A DNA stretch of 6,625 nucleotides from an uncultured Methanobrevibacter sp. (GCF_937906425.1 NZ_CALCYR010000270.1:1-6625), one strand, 5' to 3'. Shown: positions 1 through 5,388, counted from the stretch's first letter. The notes: generated by a model not told the origin, from the sequence alone. Numbers and translations are program-made.

Positions 1-90
1 TAATAATCAATTTAAGTTTTTTTTTAATTTTTTATAAAAATTCATTCTTATTTGTTAATTTAAAGAATTCTTATCACTTTTTTTCAATGT

Positions 91-130
91 TTTATATAAG
101 TTTTTATATTTTGGATAAACTTTATATAAG
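91..130 (+). repeat. Two identical 10-nt TATA elements, 30 nt apart
   Basis: The decamer tttatataag occurs at 91-100 and again at 121-130. The downstream copy is correctly placed for the SRP RNA start. The upstream copy would start transcripts near position 120, giving a 5'-extended precursor if used. The rest of 1-90 is AT-rich with T-runs (15-26) and the palindrome aagaattctt (63-72); I see no gene there. Confidence 0.6.
113..130 (+). promoter_or_regulatory. Archaeal promoter (BRE + TATA box) of the SRP RNA gene
   Basis: The sequence gataaactttatataag holds a textbook methanogen box A (TTTATATA at 121-128) preceded by an A-rich BRE-like stretch. Its centre is about 26 nt upstream of position 151, the predicted first base of the SRP RNA, which is the normal archaeal TATA-to-start spacing. 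An identical tttatataag lies at 91-100 and may be a second, upstream promoter. Confidence 0.8.
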
Positions 131-150
131 ATTAAAAAGAGAATATATAT

Positions 151-466
151 TGGCTAGACTGGAGGGTTAGGAGTCCTCTGTAAGCACAAATCTCCTTAGG
201 TGTGGTCGAAATTTAGGAGGCGGCATTTGGATTTAGTTATGGCCTAAAAAGTTGATATAGAAGCTTCGTCCTGCAGGATCAATGGTGATAGAGGTTTTAC
301 TGGAGGGTAATTCAAAACTATCTTTGTTGTGGGAACGTGTCAGGCCTGGAAAGGAGCAGCTCTACCATTTACAGCTGATGCTTGCAGAACCGCGAGGTGG
401 AGTTAATTTTTTAGATAACCATAATTGATGAAGATTGTCCACTCCTTTATGTGCCGTTTAGTTTGC
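151..466 (+). ncRNA. ffs: Archaeal signal recognition particle RNA (7S RNA)
   Basis: This is the RNA scaffold of the archaeal SRP, which binds SRP19 and SRP54 and delivers signal-peptide-bearing proteins to the Sec translocon. Seen directly: the helix 8 core runs from about 337 (gtgtcaggcc) through the GGAA tetraloop at 348-351, closed by CCU/AGG, to ggagcagc at 353-360. Helix 6 has a GGAG tetraloop at 302-305 closed by UAC-U/G-GUA, with an outer GATAG/CTATC stem (287-291 with 318-322). The Alu-domain UGUAA motif lies near 179-183. The ends pair to form helix 1: 152-159 with 456-463, eight pairs including G-U. The length of about 310-316 nt is normal for archaea, and the helix 1 and helix 6 arrangement rules out a bacterial 4.5S type. 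Exact ends are inferred from helix 1 and the following T-run, so a few nucleotides of uncertainty remain at each side. Confidence 0.95.
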
Positions 467-474
467 TCTTTTTT
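466..474 (+). terminator. T-run terminator of the SRP RNA
   Basis: The sequence ctctttttt directly follows the 3' strand of helix 1 and ends in six T (469-474). A T-run after a stable RNA helix is a typical archaeal terminator. Confidence 0.6.
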
Positions 475-524
475 ATTAGTTTAAATCAATTTTAACTATT
501 ATTTATGTATATATTATAAAAAAG

Positions 525-570
525 AAAAACTTTATATGTTAGATTAAACAAAATAAGAATTGTTGCAATT
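525..570 (+). promoter_or_regulatory. Promoter of tRNA-Ser: box A plus box B
   Basis: An A-rich BRE (aaaaac) precedes the box A tttatatg (531-538). About 31 nt downstream of its centre is ttgcaatt (563-570), which resembles the TGCA-type box B found at the start site of methanogen stable-RNA genes. This predicts a precursor with roughly a 45-nt leader before the mature tRNA at 612. A second TGCAAT follows at 574-579, so the exact start is uncertain. Confidence 0.6.
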
Positions 571-611
571 CAGTGCAATATATTTAATTTTCTATTTTTT
601 TCATTTGTAAA

Positions 612-695
612 GTCGGGATGGCCCAGCCTGGTACGGCGTCGGACTGCTAATCCGATGGTCAATAGACCTCCGGGGTTCAAATCCCCGTCCCGGCG
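612..695 (+). tRNA. tRNA-Ser (anticodon GCT)
   Basis: This 84-nt tRNA decodes AGC/AGU serine codons. The acceptor stem pairs GTCGGGA (612-618) with TCCCGGC (688-694), including one G-U pair, and the discriminator is G695, as expected for serine. The anticodon stem TCGGA/TCCGA encloses CTGCTAA with anticodon GCT at 646-648. A long class II variable arm (GGTC, loop AATA, GACC; 657-668) is diagnostic of Ser/Leu. The T arm is CGGGG-TTCAAAT-CCCCG (671-687). CCA is not encoded (cttat follows), so it must be added by the CCA-adding enzyme. There is no intron. The gene lies 145 nt downstream of the SRP RNA but has its own promoter elements. Confidence 0.97.
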
Positions 696-696
696 C

Positions 697-712
697 TTAT
701 TTTACTTTTTTT
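697..712 (+). terminator. T-rich terminator after tRNA-Ser
   Basis: Immediately after the discriminator base comes ttattttac and then a run of seven T (706-712). Further T-runs recur in the repeated units at 711-794, which may provide backup termination. Confidence 0.5.
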
Positions 713-794
713 ACTAATTTTAATTCTTAATTATTTTTTATTAATACTTTCTTTACTAATTTTAATTCTTAATTATTTTTTACCAATACTTTTT
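711..794. repeat. 42-nt tandem duplication downstream of tRNA-Ser
   Basis: Two adjacent 42-nt units (711-752 and 753-794), each beginning ttactaattttaattc, match at 39 of 42 positions. The differences are TT/CC near the middle-right and one C/T near the end. Each unit carries T-runs and no open reading frame. The rest of the spacer up to the wall-protein gene (795-982) is AT-rich and contains only the opposite-strand terminator. Confidence 0.85.
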
Positions 795-889
795 TTAAAA
801 TGAGTTTATTTTGTTTTAAGGCATTATTTTAATTTTATTTAGAAAAATAGTTATTTTAATTCACTTTAAGTTAAGAATTTTAATTTAAT

Positions 890-927
890 TAAAAAAATAG
901 TCATTAATAATTAAATTAACAACTATT
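890..927 (-). terminator. Hairpin-T terminator of the wall-protein gene
   Basis: Read on the - strand, aatagt (927-922) pairs with actatt (901-896), then a 2x2 internal mismatch, then ttaat/attaa (919-915 with 908-904) around a six-base loop. The hairpin is followed by seven T (complement of 891-897). It lies about 55 nt past the stop of the - strand gene. Confidence 0.65.
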
Positions 928-982
928 AAATTAATTAAATTCTTTTTAAGTCTTTTTAAGGAATGTTTTATTTAAATTTGGT

Positions 983-2827
983 CTAAAAACTAAGTGCACT
1001 GTATTTTCCTTTCAATGTATAGCTATTTACATTCCAATTCTTAATAACTCCAAAGGTATTTTTTGAACTGGTTGTGTCTGCAACCACCCATGTGTTATTT
1101 ACTAAAACCTGAGCCCAAACATGTCCTGAAACATATCCTGAAGTGAATTTGCAGTTTTGTCCATGTACATATCTTGCAGGGATTCCTGCAGCTCTGGTAA
1201 GTGCAACAAGCAAATGGCTTTGGTCTACACAATTTCCTGATTTTGAACTTAAGGTTTTTGTTGCTCCTTTTAAGCTATTTGCATATTTTTTATAGCTTAC
1301 ATAGTCACGAACCCAATTAAAAATATTTTTTGCCTTGTCATAATCGGTTTTCAGGGATTTTGTTAATTTATTTGACAAAAGTTTTATTGCAGTATTCTTG
1401 ACCTGACAGTTTTTGGTACTGGCCAAATATTTGCTTAGGGATTCTCCCAAATACTTTTCATTTAATATGCAGGCTTTCAACAATGCAGTAGACGCTTTTA
1501 ATGTGGTTTTTGCTGTTGTTTTAGTTGTAGTGTTTGTTTTGCTTGTGGTATTTGTTTTTTTACTTGCAGTTGTAGTGTTTTTGCTAGTGCTTTTTGTACT
1601 GTTAGATGCTGAAAGCTTAACATTTACATTTGAAGTTCCGCTAATCTTAACACTTACGCTGCTGGTATTTACTGCAATGTTTCCAGTATTTGTTTTGTTA
1701 ATGTTTAAGACGCTTTTGCTCGGATCCAATCTGTCTGCAATGCCCTGTAGGATGGATTTGATTGAATTCAAGGTAGTTTCCATTAAACTGGTGCTTGTTG
1801 TATTGTTTGTGCTGCTAGTTTTGCTTGTATTTGTACTTGTTTTTGTAGTGCTTGTTGTTTTTGTACTGTTTGTTGTTGTTTTGCTTGTACTGCTTGTTTT
1901 TGTTGTATTTGTTGTTGTTTTAGCAGTGGTTTTTGTTGTATTTGTTGTTGTCTTTGCAGTGGTTTTTGTTGTATTTGTTGTTTTGCTTGTTGTTGTGTTG
2001 GTTTTTTTACTTGTATTTGTTGTAGTATTTGTTTTTGCCTTTAAGGCGTCAAGCTTTGCCTTGATCTTGTTTAAATCCAAATCATTTAACTTAATGGAAC
2101 TTGGGAATTTGCCGCTTTGATTGTATTGGTCCAAACATTTGCTGAAAGCCAATACCATTTGATTGTATGGAATGTTTCCTTTAGAGCTTGTAACCCAATT
2201 TGGAGCTCTTTTGTTTTTTTCAATGAATTTCATTGTCTTTCCTGCAAGCTGTCCATATTCCGTTTTGTTAATTGTTCCATTAATTGACTTTATATTTGTA
2301 TTTGCATATGATTTATTGACCAATTTGGTATTTATATCTACCTTTGTCTTGTTAGTGCTGTTTATTGCCTTTGAAAGGAGATATAAATATTCTGTTGTAG
2401 TGTAATTATGATTACTTATTGAAATGGTGCTTTTTAGTTTACCATTTTTATTTACGTAATTCATAAATGTGGTGGAAGCTTTTGCCAAGGTTTTAACATT
2501 CATGCTAACTGTTGTGTTGGTTTTCTTTGTTGTGTTTGTTGTTGTCTTTGCAGTGGTTTTTGTCGTATTTGTTGTTTTCTTTGTTGTGTTTGTTGTTTTG
2601 CTTGTTGTTGTGTTGGTTTTCTTTGTTGTGTTTGTTGTTTTGCTTGTTGTTGTGTTTGTTTTCACTGAAGAGCTTGACAATGGAACTTTTTCCTTAAGCA
2701 AGCTGTCTCCAGTGCTAATTTCATTAGTCTTTTCAAGGTTTATTCCATCTAAGCTTTGAGAGCATACGCTGTTTATGCTAAAAAGAGCCAATACTATCAA
2801 AGTTAGAATGAATAGCTTTTTATTCAT
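983..2827 (-). CDS. Secreted pseudomurein-binding protein with C-terminal transglutaminase-like cysteine peptidase domain
   Basis: Probable exported cell-wall enzyme, 614 aa, acting on or anchored to pseudomurein. Domains in order: signal peptide (1-23: MNKK, a hydrophobic core, then SINSVCS); Thr/Asn/Lys stalk 1 (57-107); a pseudomurein-binding-like repeat (about 112-155, with FMNYVNKNGKL and YTTTEYLYLL); a second, longer repeat unit (about 190-250, with FIEKNKRAPNWV, IPYNQMVLAFSKCLDQY and GKFPSSIKL); stalk 2 (265-347); a short beta-like segment (350-408); stalk 3 (409-443); and a transglutaminase-like domain (about 450-614). The apparent catalytic triad is Cys533 (GNCVDQSH), His569 (SGHVWAQV) and Asp584 (VADTTS). 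Binding repeats plus such a domain recall the methanogen phage pseudomurein endoisopeptidases PeiW and PeiP, so peptide cross-link cleavage or remodelling is the likeliest role. An adhesin-like surface protein is the alternative. The start has Shine-Dalgarno GAGGTG 5 nt upstream. There is no C-terminal membrane anchor, so retention probably relies on wall binding. Substrate and activity are inferred. Confidence 0.88.
   Translation of the reverse strand: MNKKLFILTLIVLALFSINSVCSQSLDGINLEKTNEISTGDSLLKEKVPLSSSSVKTNTTTSKTTNTTKKTNTTTSKTTNTTKKTTNTTKTTAKTTTNTTKKTNTTVSMNVKTLAKASTTFMNYVNKNGKLKSTISISNHNYTTTEYLYLLSKAINSTNKTKVDINTKLVNKSYANTNIKSINGTINKTEYGQLAGKTMKFIEKNKRAPNWVTSSKGNIPYNQMVLAFSKCLDQYNQSGKFPSSIKLNDLDLNKIKAKLDALKAKTNTTTNTSKKTNTTTSKTTNTTKTTAKTTTNTTKTTAKTTTNTTKTSSTSKTTTNSTKTTSTTKTSTNTSKTSSTNNTTSTSLMETTLNSIKSILQGIADRLDPSKSVLNINKTNTGNIAVNTSSVSVKISGTSNVNVKLSASNSTKSTSKNTTTASKKTNTTSKTNTTTKTTAKTTLKASTALLKACILNEKYLGESLSKYLASTKNCQVKNTAIKLLSNKLTKSLKTDYDKAKNIFNWVRDYVSYKKYANSLKGATKTLSSKSGNCVDQSHLLVALTRAAGIPARYVHGQNCKFTSGYVSGHVWAQVLVNNTWVVADTTSSKNTFGVIKNWNVNSYTLKGKYSALSF
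1896..1982 (-). repeat. 33-nt in-frame tandem repeat in stalk 2
   Basis: Units at 1896-1928 and 1929-1961 match at 31 of 33 positions, and a partial third (1962-1982) follows. Each unit encodes the 11-residue cassette NTTKTTAKTTT or a phase of it. The period is a multiple of three, so copy-number change would alter stalk length and keep the frame. Confidence 0.8.
2579..2662 (-). repeat. 42-nt in-frame tandem repeat in stalk 1
   Basis: Two 42-nt units (2579-2620 and 2621-2662) differ at a single base. They encode two copies of a 14-residue Thr/Asn/Lys/Ser cassette (KTNTTTSKTTNTTK). Adjacent 2535-2578 matches 1941-1984 in stalk 2 at 43 of 44 positions, which ties the two stalks together at DNA level. 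Confidence 0.85.
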
Positions 2828-2832
2828 ATTTG

Positions 2833-2838
2833 CACCTC
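2833..2838 (-). promoter_or_regulatory. Ribosome binding site of the wall-protein gene
   Basis: On the - strand GAGGTG is followed by five bases (caaat) and then ATG. It is a strong match to the archaeal anti-Shine-Dalgarno sequence and fixes the start at 2827. Confidence 0.85.
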
Positions 2839-3045
2839 ATTAAGAGTTTAATCAAATATTTCTCCAAAAATACTATCCATTTATTGAAATGATTTTTAAA
2901 ATTTTTAAGCTTTACACTTTTTTTAAAAAAATTTAAAAACTTCGTAAAATTGTTTTAAATTAGTAAAATTTAATTAATTTGCAATTATTTCTCTGTTAAT
3001 GGATAGTGAATGAGTATTTGGTAATTTAAATTTATATATTTTTTT

Positions 3046-3077
3046 GAATTGTGTTTCTGTGCAAAATCACAATTTTG
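3046..3077. promoter_or_regulatory. Overlapping inverted repeats, possible operator or leader switch
   Basis: aattgtg (3047-3053) pairs with cacaatt (3068-3074) around a 14-nt loop. Overlapping it, caaaat (3062-3067) pairs with attttg (3072-3077) around a 4-nt loop. The two pairings share bases and exclude each other in RNA. The location beside candidate TATA boxes fits an operator, but no regulator is identified. Confidence 0.35.
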
Positions 3078-3206
3078 TTTTATAAAAAGAGTTAAATATT
3101 GGTTGTTTTTAAAGAGTATTTTTCAAAAAATTAGTAAAATTGTTTTAATTCTTTTTTTCAAAAGATTTTAATTATTTTTTTTAGGAAATCTTCTTTTTTA
3201 AAACTA

Positions 3207-3220
3207 AAATTTATTTATAT
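3207..3220 (+). promoter_or_regulatory. Candidate TATA region for the radical SAM gene
   Basis: aaatttatttatat resembles box A and would place the start near 3240, giving a leader of about 50 nt. The AT-richness of the surroundings makes this only a moderate call. Confidence 0.4.
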
Positions 3221-3281
3221 TCCTTTAAACAAAATTATATTAGAAAAATCATTTAAATTCTATTTTTCAAAAATCAAAAAA

Positions 3282-3285
3282 AGGA
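3282..3285 (+). promoter_or_regulatory. Weak ribosome binding site of the radical SAM gene
   Basis: AGGA sits five bases (ctaat) before the ATG at 3291. It is weaker than the GAGGTG and AGGTG sites of the two neighbouring protein genes. It supports this start, as does the absence of another Met before residue 31, which falls inside the conserved N-terminal block. Confidence 0.55.
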
Positions 3286-3290
3286 CTAAT

Positions 3291-4979
3291 ATGTTTTATG
3301 AAGAGAATGTAATTAAAAAGAATCCTCTAAGGGCTGATATAAGGTTTGGGCTCGTTTATCCAAATGTCTACAAAACAGCAATGAGCTCTTTAGGTTATCA
3401 GATTCTTTATAATTATATAAATGAAAGAGAGGACAGCTACTGTGAGCGTATAATTTATCCATCTGTTCGCAGTTTGGAAACCAACAGTCCTTTGGCTGAT
3501 TTTGACATAATCTCATTTTCCCTTCAATATGAACAGGACTATTTTAATCTTCTAAAGCTTTTAAAGGAATCCAATATTCCTCTTAGAAGGGAAGACAGAA
3601 CAATTGATGATCCCTTAATCATTGCAGGAGGGCCATGTGCAAGTGCAAATCCATTGCCATTATCTGATTTTATAGACATTTTTGTAATCGGTGAGGCTGA
3701 AGCGGTTCTTGATGACTTCTTTGAGGTTTATACTAAAGAAAAAGAAAATGATTTAAGTTATTCTAAAGAAAATGAAATGAATTTGTCCGAAAATAATCAC
3801 TTAAATCCAAAAAGGGACTTAAGCCCATTTCTAAATGTAAATGGTCTATACATCTCTGAATTTAACAATAAAACAGAAATTGCACTTACAAAGAAAATTA
3901 AAGACATCCATCATCTTACATGTCCGATTGTAACCGTAACAGATGATGAGGAATTTCTTCCTGCATTTTCCAATTCAATTTTATTAAACGTTTCCCGCGC
4001 ATGTACAAGAGGCTGCAGGTTCTGCATGTCCAGTTTTCTTTATCGTCCATTAAGGGAGGTAAACCTTGAGATTCTCTTTTCAATTGCAGAGCGGGCCAGA
4101 GAAAACACTGGATTGAATAAGGTTTCCCTTATAGGTGCTGCAGTTTCAGACTACTTTAAAATAGATGAGCTTACAGAAGGACTTAAAAACAGAGGCTTTC
4201 AGGTTTCAACCCCTTCAATGAGAATAGAGTCAATCACAAAATCCTCATTAATATCACTTCGTGAAAGCGGCTTGAAGACATTGACAATAGCTCCTGAAAC
4301 AATTTACTCACTTAGGCGAAAACTTAACAAGGACATCAGTGATGATGATGTCTTCCGAGTTGTTAATGATGCTGTGGAATTAGGTTTTAATATTAAATTG
4401 TACTTTTTAATCGGTTTGCCCTATGAGTCCGAAGAGAATATTAATGAATTAGTGGAACTGATTAAGAAAATTGATTCCATGAAGTATAATTTTAATTCAA
4501 ATTCAAAAACTTCAACTAAAAAGAGCAAGGTTTCAATTAAATTCAGTGTTAATCCTCTTATCCCAAAACCACATAGTCCAATGCAGTGGGAAAGCTATGA
4601 TTTCAAGGACATCAAGAAAAAAATCCGTTATATGAAAAGAAATCTTAAGGGAATTGACATAAGGTTTGACAGTGCCAAGATGGGTCTTGTTCAATATGTT
4701 TTATCATGTGGTGATAAAGACCTTTCCAAGTTGCTTGAGGAATCTGTTTATAGAAAAATCAACATTAGGGAATGGAATGATTATCTTCCGGAGTATGAAT
4801 TTGGAGACATTTTGCCTTGGGATTCCATTGATGTCAGTGTTAGCAAGGAATTTTTAGAGAGGGAATATCTTAAAATGAAAAATGATGAGATTACTCCATG
4901 GTGTGAAGAGGGAGCCTGTTACAATTGTGGAGCATGTCACTTTGATGAGAAGTTTAAGAGCCATTATCTTATTGAATGA
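3291..4979 (+). CDS. Radical SAM protein of an uncharacterised family, with a C-terminal cysteine cluster
   Basis: Cytoplasmic iron-sulphur enzyme, 562 aa, expected to cleave S-adenosylmethionine reductively to start radical chemistry; the substrate is unknown. The N-terminal part (about 14-145) holds RFGLVYPNVYKTAMSSLGYQ, DFDIISFSLQYEQDYFN and IAGGPCASANPLPLSDF (about 111-127). It resembles the Rossmann-like N-terminus of B12-type radical SAM proteins but lacks a visible DxHxxG cobalamin motif. The radical SAM core starts with CTRGCRFC (Cys238, Cys242, Cys245), the CX3CX2C motif for the 4Fe-4S cluster. Later family-like motifs are LTIAPET (331-337), YFLIGLPYESEE (371-382) and IPKPHSPMQW (424-433). 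The C-terminus has Cys538, Cys543, Cys546 and Cys549 (CX4CX2CX2C), a possible second cluster or zinc site. The order of motifs matches, from memory, the rSAM family TIGR03960, whose bacterial members are linked to DUF2344; no DUF2344 part is seen here. Low-complexity Asn/Lys/Ser inserts lie near 148-178 and 397-413. The gene appears monocistronic. Confidence 0.88.
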   Translation: MFYEENVIKKNPLRADIRFGLVYPNVYKTAMSSLGYQILYNYINEREDSYCERIIYPSVRSLETNSPLADFDIISFSLQYEQDYFNLLKLLKESNIPLRREDRTIDDPLIIAGGPCASANPLPLSDFIDIFVIGEAEAVLDDFFEVYTKEKENDLSYSKENEMNLSENNHLNPKRDLSPFLNVNGLYISEFNNKTEIALTKKIKDIHHLTCPIVTVTDDEEFLPAFSNSILLNVSRACTRGCRFCMSSFLYRPLREVNLEILFSIAERARENTGLNKVSLIGAAVSDYFKIDELTEGLKNRGFQVSTPSMRIESITKSSLISLRESGLKTLTIAPETIYSLRRKLNKDISDDDVFRVVNDAVELGFNIKLYFLIGLPYESEENINELVELIKKIDSMKYNFNSNSKTSTKKSKVSIKFSVNPLIPKPHSPMQWESYDFKDIKKKIRYMKRNLKGIDIRFDSAKMGLVQYVLSCGDKDLSKLLEESVYRKINIREWNDYLPEYEFGDILPWDSIDVSVSKEFLEREYLKMKNDEITPWCEEGACYNCGACHFDEKFKSHYLIE

Positions 4980-5037
4980 TTTTTAAGAGTTTTTATATTA
5001 TTCAATGATTTTAAGAGCCATTATCTTATTGAATGAT
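4953..5037 (+). repeat. Three-copy 28-nt tandem repeat covering the end of the radical SAM gene
   Basis: Units: 4953-4980 (coding end with the TGA stop at 4977-4979), 4982-5009 and 5010-5037, each beginning tttaagag. The first and third are identical; counting two further bases, 4953-4982 equals 5010-5039 over 30 nt. The middle unit differs at five positions. The middle copy's attcaat (5000-5006) is the reverse complement of attgaat (4971-4977), so a hairpin across the stop codon region is possible and might act in termination. Confidence 0.85.
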
Positions 5038-5196
5038 TTAATTCAAAATTATTATTTAATTTGTTTAAATTGAATTAATTATGATAGTTAATTAAATAAG
5101 AAATAATATTCATATAATTAATTAGGATTAGTTTATTAAATTAAGATTATTTTAAAAATTTTAAATTATTAAGAATTTAATTGTTTTAATTAAGAA

Positions 5197-5355
5197 ATAT
5201 TTATTAAATTTTTAAAAAAGGTTTTAAATTTATTTATAATTAATTAATATTTTTTAAATTTTTAAAAAAGGTTTTAAATTTACTTTTAAAGAATTAATAT
5301 TTATTTAAATTTTAAAAAAAAATTCTAAATTTACTTTTAAATAAAAAAATATTTA
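5197..5355 (+). repeat. 50-nt-period tandem array with internal dyads, upstream of the aminotransferase
   Basis: Units at 5197-5246 (50 nt), 5247-5296 (50 nt) and 5297-5348 (52 nt) each start with atatttatt or atatttttt, and a truncated fourth starts at 5349 (atattta). Units 1 and 2 each contain the perfect dyad tttaaaa-aagg-ttttaaa (5211-5228 and 5261-5278); in unit 3 it is degraded. Each unit begins with a TATA-like string, so the array could hold tandem promoters or operator sites. The last partial unit ends about 33 nt before the ATG. Confidence 0.8.
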
Positions 5356-5378
5356 TTTTTATCGAGTTTGAACTGTTT

Positions 5379-5383
5379 AGGTG
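5379..5383 (+). promoter_or_regulatory. Ribosome binding site that decides the aminotransferase start
   Basis: AGGTG is followed by five bases (ttatt) and ATG at 5389. This matches the spacing at the wall-protein gene. It favours the ATG over an in-frame TTG at 5368, which has no Shine-Dalgarno match upstream and would place the AGGTG inside the coding region. Confidence 0.85.
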
Positions 5384-5388
5384 TTATT

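Larger units (their letters stand above)
2839..3281. promoter_or_regulatory. Divergent intergenic region between the wall-protein and radical SAM genes
   Basis: The region is AT-rich and I see no gene in it. Candidate - strand TATA boxes for the wall gene are atatataaa (3039-3031) and ttttataaaa (3088-3078); either would give a leader of roughly 180-230 nt. A + strand candidate for the radical SAM gene is at 3207-3220. Between the two - strand TATA candidates lies an inverted-repeat cluster (3046-3077). A direct repeat gtaaaattgtttta occurs at 2944-2957 and 3134-3147. A weak inverted pair aagattt/aaatctt lies at 3162-3168 and 3186-3192. Start sites are not determinable from sequence alone. 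Confidence 0.45.
4980..5388. other. 409-nt AT-rich gene-free spacer
   Basis: No gene is visible on either strand between the radical SAM stop and the aminotransferase start. The first part holds the remaining copies of the gene-tail repeat (to 5037). The middle (5038-5196) is almost pure A/T with many ttaatta motifs. The last part is the 50-nt tandem array and the aminotransferase leader. Promoter calls here are unreliable because TATA-like strings are everywhere. Confidence 0.7.

Noticed and set aside
1..90. Partial upstream gene at the left edge
   Set aside because: The sequence is AT-rich with T-runs and frequent stops, and I could see no conserved coding content.
1413..2120. Open + strand frame of 235 codons rich in Val/Phe/Leu, resembling a membrane protein
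   Set aside because: It is the antisense shadow of the Thr/Asn/Lys stalk codons of the wall-protein gene, whose complements read as GTT, TTT and similar. It starts inside the catalytic domain and has no credible start context.
2163..2759. Three smaller open + strand frames (2163-2405, 2469-2759, 2512-2697) inside the wall-protein gene
   Set aside because: They have hydrophobic, repetitive composition mirroring the opposite strand, overlap one another in different frames, and show no family motif.
3313..3516. 67-codon - strand frame inside the radical SAM gene
   Set aside because: It overlaps the conserved N-terminal coding block of the real gene and shows no motif; it is a chance frame.
4666..4857. 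63-codon + strand frame inside the radical SAM gene
   Set aside because: It is an out-of-frame shadow of the conserved C-terminal region; the real frame runs through to the cysteine cluster without a break.
4953..5037. Frameshifted longer radical SAM protein reading into the repeat copies
   Set aside because: The in-frame TGA at 4977-4979 follows a complete C-terminal cysteine cluster, and nothing downstream encodes a recognisable extension.
5197..5355. CRISPR array
   Set aside because: The repeat is continuous with no unique spacers, is nearly all A/T, has only three units and no cas genes nearby.
5368..5388. TTG start adding seven residues to the aminotransferase
   Set aside because: No Shine-Dalgarno lies upstream of the TTG, whereas AGGTG sits five bases before the ATG at 5389, where the conserved protein begins.
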